NCBI RefSeq assembly: GCF_019976755.1
Contig: NZ_AP023442.1
Span: forward strand, 124,001 to 188,000
DNA length: 64,000 bases
DNA from: Nostoc sp. MS1
Lineage (GTDB): Bacteria > Cyanobacteriota > Cyanobacteriia > Cyanobacteriales > Nostocaceae
Reading direction: 5' to 3'
The position numbers and the translations under genes were made by a program. The notes below the pieces were generated by a model. The model ran no database searches. It saw only the letters and a list, made by a program, of their open reading frames with translations, and was not told the DNA's origin. Position 1 is the stretch's first letter, and the number at the start of each line of letters is the position of its first letter. Below, piece by piece: positions 8,795 through 17,850 of the stretch.

Positions 8795-9382
8795 TTAGAT
8801 TGTGGGGACAAATGAATAAACACTCAAGCTCTGCATCTTGGCTTGATCAGCAGCTTCAATACCTGCTTGAGAATCTTCAATTACTAAGCATTTACATGGT
8901 GCAATTCTCATCCTGTCGGCAACCAATAAAAAAGGTTCTGGATTTGGCTTGCCTAACTGAACATCTTCACCAGTGATAATTTCTTCAAAATATTCAGATA
9001 AATTTAGACTGCGAATAACGTAATTAACAGAAGTAGCTGAACCACTGGAGACAACTGCAAGACGGTAACAACAACTCAGTAAGGGAACTAAACGAGCTGA
9101 GGCTAATGGGCGTAGTTGCTCCGAAGAAATTAAGTCAAACATAATTTCCTTCTTGCGCTGATGCAATTGAAGCAAGTCACCACTGTAGTTTTGTCCATCC
9201 AGTAATTTTTTTAATGTTTCACTGGCTTTACCACCAGAACAGCTATAGAAAAAGTCGCGCTCTAATGTTAGCCCAACTTCGTTGAATGCTCGTTTATAAG
9301 CTTCATAATGCAAAGGCATTGTATCAGCTAATACCCCATCGCAGTCAAAAATCACTGCTTCAATATTGTTGTTAAATTCCAT
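8795..9382 (-). CDS. HAD-superfamily phosphatase / beta-phosphoglucomutase-like
   Basis: I choose ATG 9382 (195 aa), preceded by GAGAAA, over a TTG at 9433. Motif I is FDCDGVLADT with D13 and D15; a cap domain follows; motif II AVVSSGSA, motif III lysine in QLGKPNPEPF and motif IV IEDSQAGIEAA are intact. Members dephosphorylate sugar phosphates or interconvert phosphohexoses; substrate here unknown. The gene stands alone on the minus strand. Confidence 0.85.
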   Translation of the reverse strand: MEFNNNIEAVIFDCDGVLADTMPLHYEAYKRAFNEVGLTLERDFFYSCSGGKASETLKKLLDGQNYSGDLLQLHQRKKEIMFDLISSEQLRPLASARLVPLLSCCYRLAVVSSGSATSVNYVIRSLNLSEYFEEIITGEDVQLGKPNPEPFLLVADRMRIAPCKCLVIEDSQAGIEAADQAKMQSLSVYSFVPTI

Positions 9383-9946
9383 AGTTTTCTCAAGTTGTTC
9401 AAAAATAGTGAACAATATCTTTTTTGCAATCAAGTCTCATGAATAGCTTGGTTTTTAGCAGCATTATTGATTGATGAAGTTGATTTTACCTCAAGTTAAG
9501 ACATAGTTTAACAACTTACACGAAGCACTAACCAAGGAAATTCAGTCCCCAGGAATGTGAGCAGATGCGCTCTGTGTGCGATGGCGCAGAGCGCCCAGCT
9601 TCGCGCTATCGCATTTTACGGGTGAAGGCGATCGCCCAAATCATTAAACCACCCAAGATGATCGCCAGTCCGCCTGATATTGGCTATTGGATTAATACTA
9701 GCTGCGTTGGTGTTAAGCCTTGCGCTAAGATTCGATTTACTAGCAAGCTGTTAGAAAAGCCTCTGCTACGGGAAAACTTAAAATAAGATCCTGTGCTGAA
9801 AAATCTCATGGTAATTCGTCAGCCGAATGCTACAAATTACAAGATTACGCAGCAGGAATGGCAACGTGTTCATGAGTTAAAGGGATTGTAGACAAACTTG
9901 TTATTCTTTATTACTTAACAATTTCTGAAAAATTTATAAAAATGAT
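9383..9946. other. Intergenic region with HIP1 repeats and gene debris
   Basis: About 560 bases. It carries GATGGCGCAGAGCGCCCAGC at 9582-9601, which recurs at 11626-11645, and several GATCGC half-sites. A short minus-strand frame around 9610-9680 reads like a membrane tail (GGLAIILGGLMIWAIAFTR) but has no start. I see no intact gene. Confidence 0.45.
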
Positions 9947-10336
9947 ATGTTAAATCAATTACTTACAGTTGATGATTACAAACAAGCTTTCACAGCTATC
10001 AGAAGTCAAATGACTGATGGCCATAAGTTAATGCTTAAAGCTCACTACAATGCTCCTGCACAAACCATTACTGCCACAGGGTTAGCGCAAGCGGCTGGGT
10101 ATGAAAATTATAATGGTGCAAATCTGCAATACGCCAGGATCGGAGAACTGCTTGCAAATCATTTAGGCTACTTGCCACCTGAGCGTGAAGACAATGGTAA
10201 ACCGTTCTGGTCAGGGGTATTAGCTTCTGGATACTGGAAGAATTTGGAAGGTAGCAAAAATAATTCTCAACGAGAATGGCAATGGCAGTTACACCCACAG
10301 GTTGCCCAAGCTTTAGAAGAACTAGCCTGGGTCTGA
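9947..10336 (+). CDS. Conserved-looking protein of unknown function (129 aa)
   Basis: Residues about 20-75 (MLKAHYNAPAQTITATGLAQ, then AAGYENYNGANLQYARIGEL) resemble a small helical domain that I recall at the N-terminus of some cyanobacterial HNH-endonuclease-like proteins; here it stands alone and no HNH motif follows. The C-terminus is Trp-rich. Soluble, no signal. The next gene is 64 bases downstream in the same direction, so they may be cotranscribed. Function unassigned. Confidence 0.55.
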   Translation: MLNQLLTVDDYKQAFTAIRSQMTDGHKLMLKAHYNAPAQTITATGLAQAAGYENYNGANLQYARIGELLANHLGYLPPEREDNGKPFWSGVLASGYWKNLEGSKNNSQREWQWQLHPQVAQALEELAWV

Positions 10337-10400
10337 AGCAAAAATAACATCCTTGAATTTACTTACCTCAAATGTGGCTACAAAATAATCTTGCAAAAAC

Positions 10401-10907
10401 ATGACCACAACAAATTCATTTGCGATTCTTGCGCCCGTTCCAGAGATGCACCTGCTTTCAGCGATGGAGGTAATGGCTCAATTAGCGGGTGAGCAAGGTG
10501 ATGAAAAACCTAAGATTGCTTTTGGCAGTATGGATTTTGAGCTATTTCGCAAAATTGATGAGTCTAGAACGGGTAAGAATGTCAAAGTATTAATTTACGC
10601 TTCACACTCAGATGCAGAACAACCCTTTTACTCGCAAGCGTCTTGGGAGGCTGTATATATTGGTCATGTAAATTCCCGCAATGGTAGATATCCAGGGAAA
10701 GCCAAGTTTCGTCCACCATCTACAGCCAGCGATAAGCCAACCTGGGCTGTTTTTTGGGAGGTGCAAGATTTGAAACCAATCGCTTGTCCTGTTCAAGTTG
10801 GTTCACTGATAGGTTTAGGTAAAAAGTCTGAGTACAATTCTCGCTTTGTGCCTGAAAGACCGTTGTTGATTGAATATCCCTTAGATATTTCTTGTGGAAT
10901 TAGATAG
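10401..10907 (+). CDS. Hypothetical protein (168 aa)
   Basis: Soluble alpha/beta-looking sequence with a central stretch YASHSDAEQPFYSQASWEAV, YIGHVNSRNGRYPG and PTWAVFWEVQDL. The Trp and Gly spacing is faintly like beta-barrel EVE/ASCH-type folds but I cannot confirm that. It follows the 9947 gene closely on the same strand. No catalytic motif identified. Confidence 0.55.
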   Translation: MTTTNSFAILAPVPEMHLLSAMEVMAQLAGEQGDEKPKIAFGSMDFELFRKIDESRTGKNVKVLIYASHSDAEQPFYSQASWEAVYIGHVNSRNGRYPGKAKFRPPSTASDKPTWAVFWEVQDLKPIACPVQVGSLIGLGKKSEYNSRFVPERPLLIEYPLDISCGIR

Positions 10908-10975
10908 GATTGGTCGAAACCGTTACTAGATTTGAAAGGTTAATTGAATAATTCCGTATTTATTTATTTTTTAAA

Positions 10976-11572
10976 ATGACAAAGCGAAATATATTAGATG
11001 GCGTGGGGTCAAAGTCTCGTTGGCCTACTTGGTTGCCCTACCCTAGCTGCTGGTTAAAATCATTTGTTCTAATGCTATTCCTACGAGTAATTATGTTTGT
11101 AGCTGAAAATTTAGTTAGATTCGGATACAATTTTGCTAAATTTACCAGTAGTTTAGAGTTACTTGTTATATTTGCGTTAATAACTGTGCTGTCGCCAATC
11201 GCAGTTATTTCTTTTACTCATCATTACTTACATTTGCTGCTGGGACGTTTTTTGGCTGAAATTCAAGCGCCAGAGGTAGGCGATGTTAAAGGATTACTCC
11301 CGAAATTGATGAGTTGGTGGGAAGGACTGTATGGTTGGCTTGTCATTACCTTATCCACATTAGTAGCTGCTTTACTCTTCACGTTTATTTCGCCTATATT
11401 TCATTTGAGTTATACGGAACCTCTAAAGGTTTATACACAATTTCAAGAGCAGATAATAGTAGTGTTTGGTATTTTATGGTTAATTACAGGAGCGCTGATA
11501 TATCAGATTGATTACTTAGTTAAGGGGCGCTTGATATCTGTATATTCTAATAAGGCAAAATCACCAATATAA
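10976..11572 (+). CDS. Membrane protein of unknown function, about four segments
   Basis: 198 residues with hydrophobic segments near 28-50, 58-80, 120-145 and 155-178 and a positively charged N-terminus (MTKRNILDG). A cytoplasmic loop between segments two and three carries acidic residues. No family recognised. It is 68 bases downstream of the 10401 gene in the same direction. Composition is normal for the region. Confidence 0.6.
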   Translation: MTKRNILDGVGSKSRWPTWLPYPSCWLKSFVLMLFLRVIMFVAENLVRFGYNFAKFTSSLELLVIFALITVLSPIAVISFTHHYLHLLLGRFLAEIQAPEVGDVKGLLPKLMSWWEGLYGWLVITLSTLVAALLFTFISPIFHLSYTEPLKVYTQFQEQIIVVFGILWLITGALIYQIDYLVKGRLISVYSNKAKSPI

Positions 11573-11998
11573 ATTTATTGGTTAGCCTCATCTATTTTGG
11601 AACATCGTGCTTAGAATTAGTAGCGATGGCGCAGAGCGCCCAGCAGATCTGATCGCCAACATCAGCGAATTAGGCTATTACACATTACTTTAGTAACGAG
11701 TACCACAAGCGATTTCAAATTTTCTTTAGCTACACGGCTGTTAAGGGGGCAGTTAACGTGTATTTCTACTGAATGCTTAATTACAGAAAGATTGTGGACT
11801 TATACTCCATTCATAGTTTTTGCTCTTAAATTACTTAAGCTTCATAATCTGGCATTTATCTAAGCACTTCATTACAGGTTTAAAAATAAGTGCAGTTTCT
11901 TGATAGCTTCTTAAATCTAAATTCATTGAATCTATCGTGGTAGCAACAGTTTAGATGATTGATATTAGAGAAGTAATCTCAAACAAAGCTTTTTATCA
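11573..11998. other. Intergenic region
   Basis: About 425 AT-rich bases. The only feature is the second copy (11626-11645) of the GATGGCGCAGAGCGCCCAGC repeat also seen at 9582. Nothing else supportable; the promoter for the small RHH gene must be in the last part. Confidence 0.4.
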
Positions 11999-12160
11999 GT
12001 GAATAAGAAATGGGCTGTAAAACGGCTGACAATCAATCTGACAGCAAGTGAAGCTGAAAAGTTAGAAAAATACTGTTCAAGCACAGGACGACCAGCAACA
12101 GATGTAATTCGAGAGTTGATCCGTTCTTTGGCGACTGAAGAAACACCGAACGCAGATTGA
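11999..12160 (+). CDS. Small ribbon-helix-helix protein (53 aa)
   Basis: GTG 11999 to TGA 12160. The sequence VKRLTINLTASEAEKLEKYC, then RPATDVIRELIRSL, shows the strand-helix-helix layout of CopG/Arc regulators, with Thr/Asn residues facing DNA in the strand. It ends 47 bases before a small membrane protein gene on the same strand. Probably a repressor or an orphan antitoxin; no toxin is next to it. Confidence 0.65.
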   Translation: MNKKWAVKRLTINLTASEAEKLEKYCSSTGRPATDVIRELIRSLATEETPNAD

Positions 12161-12207
12161 AAGTTTGAAGGAATAATTAGGTCTAGCTTAATTTATTTAC
12201 ATTATCT

Positions 12208-12600
12208 ATGGGATTAATTGTTTTATTTATTTTAATTATTTGGGCAATTGTAAATTTTGTAGGCTTATGCTCAGTTGTCATATCCATGATTCAGTGTCGG
12301 AGTGTACCAGGATACCGGAATATCGCAATTATAGGAGGAGTTCTCATTCCCGCAACACTTTTATTTTTAACCTTTTTGGATATTTCAAGCAATAAACCTG
12401 CTCCTAGCCCAACCTACGATATTCAGCTAATGGCAACTATCGTCTGGTCTAAAACATTTTTAGTTTGCTTTTTAGGCGCTTGTGTAACTGCGGTTATTAG
12501 CTTTCTTAAACCCTATGCTATTCGCCGTTATTCAGCACTCGCTTGGGGTTTCCTGATTACATCCCTTTGTGCTTGTGCATTTGTATTTGTAAAATTTTGA
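12208..12600 (+). CDS. Small membrane protein, about four segments
   Basis: 130 residues, very hydrophobic: segments near 3-25, 36-56, 75-97 and 108-128, with short polar loops and a SFLKPYAIRRY turn. No signal cleavage site. Family not recognised. It lies just downstream of the small RHH gene. Function unknown. Confidence 0.55.
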   Translation: MGLIVLFILIIWAIVNFVGLCSVVISMIQCRSVPGYRNIAIIGGVLIPATLLFLTFLDISSNKPAPSPTYDIQLMATIVWSKTFLVCFLGACVTAVISFLKPYAIRRYSALAWGFLITSLCACAFVFVKF

Positions 12601-12716
12601 TGGTAAGAATTTTAAATTAGAGCAATAGCTTTGAATAAAAACTTGTGAGTGAGATCGCACTCATAGCTGAATTACTCGAATAAAATTAAATATCTCAGTA
12701 TAAAAAACACAGACAA

Positions 12717-13463
12717 ATGAACTTACTCGAACTAATTTTAGTGCTAGGTACAGTAATTGGGATTGTAGATGGACAAACGATTGAGGTTAAGGATAATGCT
12801 GGGCAAAAAATTACAGTCACTTTAGCGTGCATAAATGTACTAAAAGCAACTGACCGAGGTTATCTAGCAACAACACAAAGACTAAAACAGCTACTACCAC
12901 TTCAAAGCTCCATAGTGATTAGAAGTACAGAACAACATGGAACTGAGCGTACAGTTGGTGAAGTGTATGCGAACAATCGCTCAGTAAATTTGCTTTTGGT
13001 AGAGTCAGGTAATGCTGTTGTAGATCGAGAAACTATACAAGATTGCTCCGAGAACAAAACCCAATATTTAATTGCACAAGCGAATGCTAAAAATAAACAT
13101 TTGGGATTGTGGCAGCAATCAGATAACAATGTAAATCCATCAAAAACATTTACTTTGCGTGGAAAATTAATTTATGAACAAATTCCTGCTGTGATGTCAG
13201 CTAGAGCTTACCGGGGAGAGGAATTTTTCTTACTTGCTAACACTGCAAACCAAAGTCGGTTGGTTTTACGTCCATCTAATCAAGTTTCTCGGACTCAACT
13301 GCAATCGTTTCATAACCAAATTGTTGAGATGACAGTGGTATATGTTGAAGGGACTCGCCCAACGCTTGCCCAAAGTGCTTGCCCCATTGATGTTGATGGT
13401 CAATGTATGTCTCAAGGTGCTGGTTATCAAGTTTTATCTATAGTGCGATTGAAGTCCCACTAG
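12717..13463 (+). CDS. Degenerate staphylococcal-nuclease-like protein with extra C-terminal domain
   Basis: 248 residues. The first 130 follow a thermonuclease (SNase) fold in register with the gene at 14953: DGQTIEVKDN for GDGDTLRVRN, VTLACINV for IRLGCVDA, and conserved VNLLLVESGNAVV and LGLWQQ. But the catalytic residues are gone: the metal-binding Asp of GDT is Gln, the Arg of IRLG is Thr, and Glu of DAPE is lost. Hence a probable non-catalytic paralogue, perhaps a nucleic-acid binder. Residues 140-248 form a beta-rich region I do not recognise. No clear signal peptide, unlike its relative. Confidence 0.65.
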   Translation: MNLLELILVLGTVIGIVDGQTIEVKDNAGQKITVTLACINVLKATDRGYLATTQRLKQLLPLQSSIVIRSTEQHGTERTVGEVYANNRSVNLLLVESGNAVVDRETIQDCSENKTQYLIAQANAKNKHLGLWQQSDNNVNPSKTFTLRGKLIYEQIPAVMSARAYRGEEFFLLANTANQSRLVLRPSNQVSRTQLQSFHNQIVEMTVVYVEGTRPTLAQSACPIDVDGQCMSQGAGYQVLSIVRLKSH

Positions 13464-13590
13464 TTAAGTGATTGCCATCTGATATTAAGTCAGGATAACT
13501 TGTTCAACAAGCTATTAGTAGGGGAAAAATTAAAACAATACCTTTGCACTCGGAATTAGACTTCAGTTATCCTCAAAATGCTTAAAGTTT

Positions 13591-14064
13591 ATGAAAATAC
13601 TACCCCACGATGAGTTTACAATTGTGACATCTGACTCACTGCCGATCATCTTGGAAAGGCTGAGTGCAAACATTGAGCCACCAAAAGCATTTAGATTTTC
13701 TACAAAACACGCCCTTTATCAAGGAAGCATAGGTTCGGAAAGTTTTCAAATTAGCCGTATAATCCATTACCGTAATTCATTTTTACCAACAATTCGAGGT
13801 CGATTTGAAGTACAATCTCATCAAACTTTGATTCATGTACAAATGAGCCTAAATCCTTTTGTGATGGGATTTTTAGGACTTTGGCTTTTATTTTGGTATA
13901 GTGCAGTTGTTCCTATAAGCTTAACAGGTGCAATGCCTCATCAAATGGCTGCATTATTTCTATGTATGCCGATGTTAATGCTAGTCATCTTCTGTATAGC
14001 TTTTTGGTCAGAAGCGAATCGCAGCCGTACTGAATTGACAAAAATTGTTCATGGGCAACTATAG
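13591..14064 (+). CDS. Membrane protein of unknown function (157 aa)
   Basis: A soluble N-terminal part of about 80 residues (DEFTIVTSDSLPIILERLSA, later FQISRIIHYRNSFLPTIRGR) is followed by two hydrophobic segments near 88-108 and 114-137. The layout resembles other cyanobacterial small two-segment proteins whose N-terminal part folds on the inner face, but I cannot name the family. Complete ORF, no operon partner with tight spacing. Confidence 0.55.
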   Translation: MKILPHDEFTIVTSDSLPIILERLSANIEPPKAFRFSTKHALYQGSIGSESFQISRIIHYRNSFLPTIRGRFEVQSHQTLIHVQMSLNPFVMGFLGLWLLFWYSAVVPISLTGAMPHQMAALFLCMPMLMLVIFCIAFWSEANRSRTELTKIVHGQL

Positions 14065-14184
14065 AGCAGATGTGATTTTTTCGGTTTGATTTGAATCACA
14101 GATGCAGTAGTAAATGAAGGTTATTATTAATACATGAAAGTCAAGATTTATATAAAAGAATAAAATAAATTTTCCAATAATAAT

Positions 14185-14796
14185 ATGACGACTACTATTA
14201 ACAATTTATTTCACCCAATTTTTTTACAATGGCTTGAATCAGGTATAACACCTGAGTCTGCGATAGAAGGAGTTGCTCCTGAATTTGCCAATTTGCTGCA
14301 AGTTCAGGCTGAACAATTTACATTTGATTCGCTGTTTCATAATGACCAGATGCCTGACTGGGCATGGAATGTCATTGAGTTTAATGAAGTTTTCGATGGA
14401 CAGTTTTTCTTTTATTTACCAATTACATGGTCTGAAAGCCGACAACAAGGGCTAAATGTCGTTTTTGGTGATACTAAATCCATACGGCAATCAATTTTCC
14501 TGACTAAAAAGTCTTTATGGCAACCAAGTATCAGCAAATTTTTACAAGGAGTTAAAGTTGTAGCATTTGCTTATTACCCCTTGCACAAACCGAATTACGA
14601 TCAATGGGTTTTTGTAACAGAAGACAACGAGACTGGAACTATGTGGACGTTTGCTGTATACAGTTCTGGAGATTATCTTGTGGCGGTTAAGGCAGATGCA
14701 CCTACAACTTCTGAACTCAATCAACAATTGACTTCAGTGATTAATTCTAATCCTTGGTATGGCTGGATTGAATCGGCTACAAAACAGTTAAGGTAA
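14185..14796 (+). CDS. Hypothetical soluble protein (203 aa)
   Basis: Aromatic-rich alpha/beta sequence with no signal peptide or membrane segment. Visible blocks are FDSLFHNDQMPDWAWNVIEF and GQFFFYLPITWSE in the middle and NQQLTSVINSNPWYGWIESA at the end. No catalytic motif or family recognised. ATG 14185 follows an AT-rich leader. It precedes the nuclease pseudogene on the same strand. Confidence 0.5.
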   Translation: MTTTINNLFHPIFLQWLESGITPESAIEGVAPEFANLLQVQAEQFTFDSLFHNDQMPDWAWNVIEFNEVFDGQFFFYLPITWSESRQQGLNVVFGDTKSIRQSIFLTKKSLWQPSISKFLQGVKVVAFAYYPLHKPNYDQWVFVTEDNETGTMWTFAVYSSGDYLVAVKADAPTTSELNQQLTSVINSNPWYGWIESATKQLR

Positions 14797-14952
14797 ATTA
14801 AATCGTTGAATCAAAGCGTAGACGTGCAAGCGGCTTGTCTCAGCATTGCTAGATAGAACTCGTCACAATATATCTCTTTGACTGATCCAAATCACACGAC
14901 AGTAAGATAATACAAGTTATCCTTGATACAAACAAAATTCATTCCTACTTAA

Positions 14953-15636
14953 ATGAATAAAGCACCTATTCTTGCAGCATTACTAGTGCTGTTCTCTGGA
15001 GTGCCAACTGTAGCACAGACCAACTTACCGAGTATGACAGTGGTGAGTGTAGGCGATGGAGATACACTACGAGTCCGCAATCAGCAAGGCCAAACAATAA
15101 CCATTCGCCTGGGCTGTGTTGACGCACCAGAAATGAAACAAACTCCGTGGGGGCAGCAGTCTAGAACTCGTCTTAGTCAATTACTGCCAGTGGGTCAGTC
15201 TGTGCAAGTTCGCCAAATTGAGCGTGATAAATACAAAAGGCTTGTAGCTGAGGTGTTTGTGAACAATCGCTCTGTCAACCTGACAATGGTGCAAGAGGGA
15301 CAAGCTGTGGTTTACAGGCAATATCTTCAAGGATGTGCCAATACCAAAGACTAATTCCTCCAGGCTGAGGCTAATGCAAAGCAACAGAAACTGGGCTTTT
15401 GGAAGCAATCGCAGCCCGTAATGCCTTGGGATTTTAGGCGAGGGAAGAAAGATACTGCACCTACTACGGAGCGATCGCAGCAACAACAGTGCGATCCTTC
15501 CTACCCAGATTTTTGCATTCCGCCGAACTCGCCAGATTTGAATTGTCGTGATATTCCTTACCGCAGATTTAGAGTGAATCAGCCAGATCCACATGGGTTC
15601 GACAGGGACAGGGATGGGATTGGGTGCGAACGGTAA
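14953..15636 (+). pseudogene. Secreted SNase-Excalibur nuclease gene cut by one in-frame stop
   Basis: A signal peptide (to about residue 21, ending TVAQT) precedes an intact SNase active region: GDGDTLRVRN, IRLGCVDAPE and REVDKYKRL-like RDKYKR. At 15352-15354 the frame meets TAA, then continues open to 15636 with LQAEANAKQQKLGFW and a C-terminal Excalibur calcium-binding domain (DFCIPP...DRDRDGIGCER). A related fragment at 22446 has GAA CAA where this has GAC TAA, so a C-to-T change made the stop. The shortened 133-residue product lacks the last SNase helix and Excalibur domain. Confidence 0.82.
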
Positions 15637-15966
15637 ATATTCAAAACTAGATGGTTTTCGGTAATGGCCTGCTGCTTCGGAAAATGGGTAATAAAATGGT
15701 GTTATTGCTTTTTTCTTTTAATTAATGCAAAAGCATTGCAGCTAAAAACTGTTTCATAAAATGCTGATTGCTATATTAATAAAAAAACTGTGTAAAAGGT
15801 TAATAAAACAGTTAAACTAGCTTTATTGTCTAGTTATTATTTAACTATGTATTAATGTTATTAAGTTGTAACTATATTTTTCTTTGTTTATCTCTGACTA
15901 ATATTAATTTATCTCTTTGCTTTCAGGAACAAGCTGTAATAGATAATAAGCTGTAAAAATAAAAAT
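15637..15966. other. AT-rich intergenic region
   Basis: About 330 bases of AT-rich DNA containing a small AATGCAAAAGCATT dyad near 15724. Probably includes decayed sequence belonging to the IS630 remnant that follows. No gene seen. Confidence 0.4.
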
Positions 15967-16296
15967 TTGCAAAAATATGGATTTCATCAACCAAGCACTC
16001 AATTTAGAGTAATCGTCCAGGATAACGGCCCGATTCATCGGTGTAAAGAAGTACAGCAATTATGGTCAAAGTGGGAAGACATGGGTTTGTACATCTTCTT
16101 TCTACCCAAATATTGCTCAGAAATGAACCCGATTGAATTGGAATGGCAACATCTCAAAAAAGATGAACTAGCCGCGAAAACTTTTGAGGATGAGTTAGAC
16201 CTTTCCTATGCCGTCATTGATGGAGTCCAAACGAGAGGAGAAAAAGGAAATTACAGTACGCAACGTGTAAGATTTAACTCTAATTCTTCTGCTTAA
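15967..16296 (+). pseudogene. C-terminal remnant of an IS630-family transposase
   Basis: The frame contains the second and third parts of the DDE site of IS630/Tc1-type transposases: VQDNGPIHRCK (second Asp) and FLPKYCSEMNPIELEWQHLK (Glu). The N-terminal DNA-binding domain and first Asp are missing and there is no proper start, so the gene is a fragment of about 110 residues from a protein of about 340. No inverted repeat was identified around it. Confidence 0.8.
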
Positions 16297-16510
16297 TTCT
16301 TTGTTACATAGTTAGGAATTTTCTCCACGACTTACTTATTTAGAGTTATCTCGACAGGGGATAGCTCTACATATATTATCGCTCAAATATAGACTATGAA
16401 CATAAAATTAAGCACATAAATTCAATTAAATTAATTAAATCTAAAAATATTCTGCACATGAGCGCCTGTGAGTTTTCTTAAAGAAAACTTATATGCGATC
16501 GCTAATTGTC

Positions 16511-16882
16511 CTAATTTCCTGCTAAGAAAGCTTGAAACAAGTCTGATATTTTCGTCTTGAGTGCTGCAACTGCTTGTTCTAAAGTTTCACAAGGGTCTGT
16601 ATTCACTAAGTGGGCATCACCTACATCAGCACTTGACCACAGATAGCTATGTAGCCCTATCGTTAAACATCCTTGCCATTTATCTTCATGATTAGTATCA
16701 AGTGTGATAAAAAACCGCCGTGGCATTATTAGTTCTTCTGTTTTGATTTCCAACTCTCCCCATACTGAGAAACCAAAATACTCCTCGTTGTTTTCATTGT
16801 TATATTCCCAGTCAGTAAAGTTGGGAAAAGCAGTTTTGACTCGCTCTAAAACTTGTTGAATTTCAGGTTGTGTTAGTATCAT
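16511..16882 (-). CDS. Hypothetical protein (123 aa)
   Basis: Soluble, acidic alpha/beta sequence (MILTQPEIQQVLERVKTAFP, FGFSVWGELEI, FFITLDTNHEDKWQGCLTIG, TLEQAVAALKTKISDLF). It looks like a small conserved cyanobacterial protein but I cannot name a family or activity. Complete frame, alone on the minus strand. Confidence 0.55.
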   Translation of the reverse strand: MILTQPEIQQVLERVKTAFPNFTDWEYNNENNEEYFGFSVWGELEIKTEELIMPRRFFITLDTNHEDKWQGCLTIGLHSYLWSSADVGDAHLVNTDPCETLEQAVAALKTKISDLFQAFLAGN

Positions 16883-17079
16883 GGCACTTATCCTCTAAGA
16901 ATTTATGCCCCACCAATACAATACACCCGAAGAATGAACACGGCTGCTGTATTTGCCGATGACACGGGTAATTAACCAACTAATTATGGCTTGCGTAGGC
17001 GCAGCATCGTCTTAGACATCGCTTCTCTGAATTTACCAGCCGTCTTGAGAAAGATTTGAGTACGATAAGCTGAGTTTCA

Positions 17080-17454
17080 TTAATCACGGGTCAAAAGTTC
17101 CAAGTTATGACCATTTGGATCATAAAAATAAAACCCACGCCCTCCTTTTCTATTGTTGATCTCTCCTGGATTGTGGTGCATCGGGTCGCTACTATATTCC
17201 AGACCAGCTTGTTTGATTCTCACAAAGATAGTATCAAATTCTTCATCGCTGACATGAAAAGCGTAATGATGAGACTCAAATGTTTCTCTGTCATCAAAAT
17301 CTAGTGTGAGTGTGTCATTAACGCGCACAGCAGCGAAATGTTTGACAGGCTCAACTTTTAAACCAAAAATTTGTGCAAAAAACTGTGCAGATGCTTCTTT
17401 ATCATGAGCAGGAACTATAGTGTGATTCAGAGAGATTGTCATAATTTTGGGCAT
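17080..17454 (-). CDS. VOC-superfamily (glyoxalase/dioxygenase-like) protein
   Basis: 124 residues with the two beta-alpha-beta-beta-beta halves: LNHTIVPAHDKEASAQFFAQ, then FGL...FAAVRV..LTLDF and a second half ending GRGFYFYDPNGHNLELLTRD. H in LNHT, H in HHYAFHV and E in NLELL are the usual metal ligands. An internal ATG at 17442 may be the true start. Substrate unknown; members include glyoxalase I, fosfomycin resistance and extradiol dioxygenases. Confidence 0.82.
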   Translation of the reverse strand: MPKIMTISLNHTIVPAHDKEASAQFFAQIFGLKVEPVKHFAAVRVNDTLTLDFDDRETFESHHYAFHVSDEEFDTIFVRIKQAGLEYSSDPMHHNPGEINNRKGGRGFYFYDPNGHNLELLTRD

Positions 17455-17805
17455 CCGAAATTTTTCAAGGTTTAACTCTAGAATGCCTTGTAAAATTTTG
17501 TTTTGACCTCCTCATTTTGATAGGAATTGCTAAATAATTCTGAGTTGTGAGTTGCGCTCGCCTGGGCTTAAAGTAGAGTGTATAGCTGCTTTGAACTTAC
17601 CCGCCCGTTTAAGACAGTCTTACAGCATGATTGTTAGAGGAAACCCAAGCGTAAGTGATAGCTTTAACTCTCAAAACGCTCATGTCTAATAAAGCTGTTC
17701 CTTAAACCCTGCTTTAATAAATGATCATCTTCAGATAATGTCCGCATATTAACTAGTGAGCAATAAAACCTCTGTATTAGTTTTCCAATTTTTTAGAGAG
17801 AGAAA
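17455..17805. other. Intergenic region
   Basis: About 350 bases between a minus-strand VOC gene and the plus-strand signal-peptide gene broken by ISKra4. GAGAGAGAAA just before 17806 is a plausible ribosome binding site for the latter. Nothing else recognised. Confidence 0.4.
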
Positions 17806-17850
17806 ATGAAGAAGTTTACCAGTTTGATGATTGTCGGAGCAATATTGTCG

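Noticed and set aside
9565..9786. Open frame of 73 codons
   Set aside because: Runs through HIP1 repeats and a repeated intergenic 20-mer; Arg/Pro/Ile composition comes from GATCGC repeats rather than a protein.
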